Origin: Acidimicrobiia bacterium
GTDB lineage: Bacteria > Actinomycetota > Acidimicrobiia > Acidimicrobiales > Acidimicrobilacustridaceae
Assembly (NCBI GenBank): GCA_018882825.1
Contig: VERC01000096.1
Location: forward strand, 1 to 8,303
Direction of reading: 5' to 3'
Length of the DNA stretch: 8,303 bases
The notes below the pieces were generated by a model, which had not been told where the DNA came from, did no database searches, and worked only from the letters and a program-made list of their open reading frames with translations. A program made the position numbers and the translations under genes. Below are positions 7,028 through 8,303 of the stretch, in pieces; positions within the stretch are counted from its first letter, which is position 1; every line of letters begins with the position of its first letter.

Positions 7028-7990
7028 TCAGTCCCCCGCCTCGGGCAGACCGGCCCAGGGCCCGTCGACCGGCGGGCGGTCGTGTCGCACCACAACGGGG
7101 TCGATCAGGATCCGGGTGGCGGTGGGCTCGGCCCCCCGCACGCGGGCCTCGACCAGGTCGATGACGTCGGCCAGCTCGGCCATGGTCAGGTCGGCATCGA
7201 ATTGCACCTTCGCGGCCACCAGCACTTCCTCGGGTCCGAGGTGCTGGGTGCGCAAGGAGATGACGGTGTCGACCCGGGGCGACCCACTCACGGCGGCGGC
7301 GATCCGCGCCTCGGCCTCGGGCGTCGCCGATTCGCCGATCAACAGGCTCTTCATCTCGACGGCCAGCACGGCGGCGATCACCCCGAGCAGCACGCCGATC
7401 ACGATCGAGCCGACACCGTCGAACACCCCGTTGCCGGTGACGACGGCGACGGTGATGGCGATCAGGGCGAGGACGAGTCCGACGAGAGCGCCGATGTCCT
7501 CGAGCAGCACCACCGGCAACTCCGGGTTGCGCGAGCGACGGATGAATCCCCACCACGTGGCCTCGCCCTTCAATGGGCGCGACTCCCGAACCGCAGTGCG
7601 GAACGAGTTCGCCTCGAGCAGGATGGACACCGCCAGGATCCCGATCGCCCACGGGGCCGAGTCGATCGGGTGGGGGTGGAGCACCTTCTCGATCCCCTCG
7701 TAGATGGCGAACAGCGCGCCGAGCGAGAACAGGATGATGGCCACCACGAAGGCCCAGAAGAACCGCTCGCGGCCGTGGCCGAACTGATGCAGACGGGTGG
7801 CGGGACGGCGGGACCGCCGACCGCCGAACAGCAGCAGCACCTGATTGCCCGTGTCGGCCACCGAGTGCACCGACTCGGCCAGCAACGAGCTCGAACGGGT
7901 GACGAGGAACCCGGCGAACTTGGCCACGGCGATGCCCAGGTTGGCGAGCATGGCGGCGACGATCGCCCGGGTGGATGCCTCCGTGGACAC
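7028..7990 (-). CDS. Cation diffusion facilitator (CDF) family metal transporter
   Basis: This 320-residue inner-membrane protein probably exports Zn2+, Mn2+, Fe2+ or a similar divalent cation in exchange for protons. It has six predicted TM helices (about 10-30, 37-56, 77-99, 113-130, 159-184 and 189-212) and a C-terminal cytoplasmic domain (about 220-303) of the usual CDF ferredoxin-like type. TM2 carries the CDF motif ESVHSVADTGNQ with His42 and Asp46. The 2-3 loop has HQFGHGRERFFWAF, typical of a ZnT9-like branch. TM5 carries LLEDIGALVG with Glu164 and Asp165 instead of the HxxxD of YiiP/FieF, so the metal site differs from the model transporters and the substrate cannot be predicted. The GTG start at 7990 follows TAGAAC by 6 nt with only C residues between, so there is no Shine-Dalgarno sequence. 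It is transcribed divergently from the gene at 8090. Confidence 0.93.
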   Translation of the reverse strand: MSTEASTRAIVAAMLANLGIAVAKFAGFLVTRSSSLLAESVHSVADTGNQVLLLFGGRRSRRPATRLHQFGHGRERFFWAFVVAIILFSLGALFAIYEGIEKVLHPHPIDSAPWAIGILAVSILLEANSFRTAVRESRPLKGEATWWGFIRRSRNPELPVVLLEDIGALVGLVLALIAITVAVVTGNGVFDGVGSIVIGVLLGVIAAVLAVEMKSLLIGESATPEAEARIAAAVSGSPRVDTVISLRTQHLGPEEVLVAAKVQFDADLTMAELADVIDLVEARVRGAEPTATRILIDPVVVRHDRPPVDGPWAGLPEAGD

Positions 7991-7996
7991 GGGGGA

Positions 7997-8002
7997 GTTC
8001 TA
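7997..8002 (-). promoter_or_regulatory. Putative -10 element of the CDF gene (leaderless)
   Basis: On the minus strand TAGAAC is followed by TCCCCC and then the GTG start. The last base departs from TANNNT (shifting one base gives TA-N4-T), but the 6-nt spacing equals that at the DtxR-family and ATPase genes, and the C-run rules out a Shine-Dalgarno sequence. No -35 was recognised. Confidence 0.35.
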
Positions 8003-8089
8003 CCCCACCCGGCGGGCGGCTCCGGTGGGCCGATGGGGTGACGGCCATCGGCGAACGTCCGCCCGGTGTGCTGTGCGAGACTCGACCGA

Positions 8090-8303
8090 GTGAGCACGCG
8101 CAGATTCACCACCACCGATGGGTTCGTCGTCGTGGATCTCGACGACGCCCCGGTCTCGTTCGGGGTCGTGCGTTCGGCACCCAAGGTCCTCGTCGACGGC
8201 GCCCGATGGCTGGCCCGCTCGACGACCTACCAGTTCGCCGCGTTCGGTGTGCGGGCCTCCGGGGCCTCCGGCGCCGTCAACGCGAGCGCCGAGGCCAAGG
8301 CCG
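8090..8303 (+). CDS. N-terminal fragment, tentatively amino-acid-dehydrogenase-like protein
   Basis: An open frame starts at GTG 8090 and runs off the right edge, giving 71 whole codons. The frame is closed upstream by TGA at 8039-8041, so the true start lies between there and roughly 8090; GTG 8090 is the first good candidate and gives MSTRRFTTTDGF. The product then shows VVVDLDDAPVSFGVVRSAPK, a stretch ending in DGARWLARSTTYQFAAFG, and an Ala/Gly/Ser-rich segment. There is no signal peptide or membrane segment. The pattern is reminiscent of proteins annotated as Glu/Leu/Phe/Val dehydrogenase-like in uncultured actinobacteria, but this is from memory and no catalytic residues lie within the visible part. 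Codon use is like its neighbours, which supports real coding. It is divergent from the CDF gene, with 99 bp between starts. No convincing ribosome binding site is visible. Confidence 0.6.
   Translation, partial: MSTRRFTTTDGFVVVDLDDAPVSFGVVRSAPKVLVDGARWLARSTTYQFAAFGVRASGASGAVNASAEAKA

Noticed and set aside
6998..8041. 347-codon plus-strand frame opposite the CDF gene
   Set aside because: It is a Gly/Asp/His-rich shadow of the CDF gene, whose TM helices and motifs are unambiguous.

Overview
The window is very GC-rich, with GTG starts, strong G/C bias at third codon positions, a class II HelD-type RNA polymerase recycling factor, a DtxR-family metalloregulator and a probable F420-dependent PPOX-fold enzyme. 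Together these point to a chromosomal segment of a high-GC actinobacterium. An acidimicrobial lineage is my guess and cannot be proven from the sequence. There are no mobile elements, RNA genes, CRISPR arrays or large non-coding stretches. The longest gaps between genes are just under 100 bp.

Layout, left to right. The 3' part of a helD-like gene runs rightward off the left edge (1-1946). Six genes then lie on the minus strand. Read in transcription order (right to left) they are: a CDF metal exporter (7990-7028), a 1-Cys peroxiredoxin (6931-6296), a LolD/MacB-type ABC ATPase (6240-5470), a large two-module FtsX-like permease (5468-2913), a small PPOX protein resembling the mycobacterial F420-dependent biliverdin reductase Rv2074 (2913-2518), and a DtxR/MntR-family regulator (2477-1818). 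The start of a further gene, with tentative resemblance to amino-acid-dehydrogenase-like proteins, runs rightward off the right edge (8090-8303).

The ATPase, permease and PPOX genes form a tight operon. The ATPase-permease gap is 1 nt, and the permease stop and PPOX start share one base (TGATG). The DtxR gene, the ATPase gene and, less clearly, the CDF gene each have a TANNNT-like hexamer ending 6 nt before the start codon and no good Shine-Dalgarno sequence (the ATPase gene is ambiguous). This is the geometry expected of leaderless transcripts. The peroxiredoxin gene instead has a clear Shine-Dalgarno sequence. A perfect 10-bp inverted repeat lies between the peroxiredoxin and ATPase genes and abuts the ATPase -10 hexamer.

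The minus-strand genes share a metal/redox theme: metal efflux, peroxide removal, a possible tetrapyrrole reductase and a metal-sensing repressor with an atypical metal site. Whether they form one functional unit is inference. The most unusual local features are the 129-bp convergent coding overlap of helD and the DtxR gene, the Gly at the DtxR primary metal-site position, and the coupling of a PPOX/F420 enzyme to an FtsX-type ABC transporter. I found no clear sign of a wholly new system.
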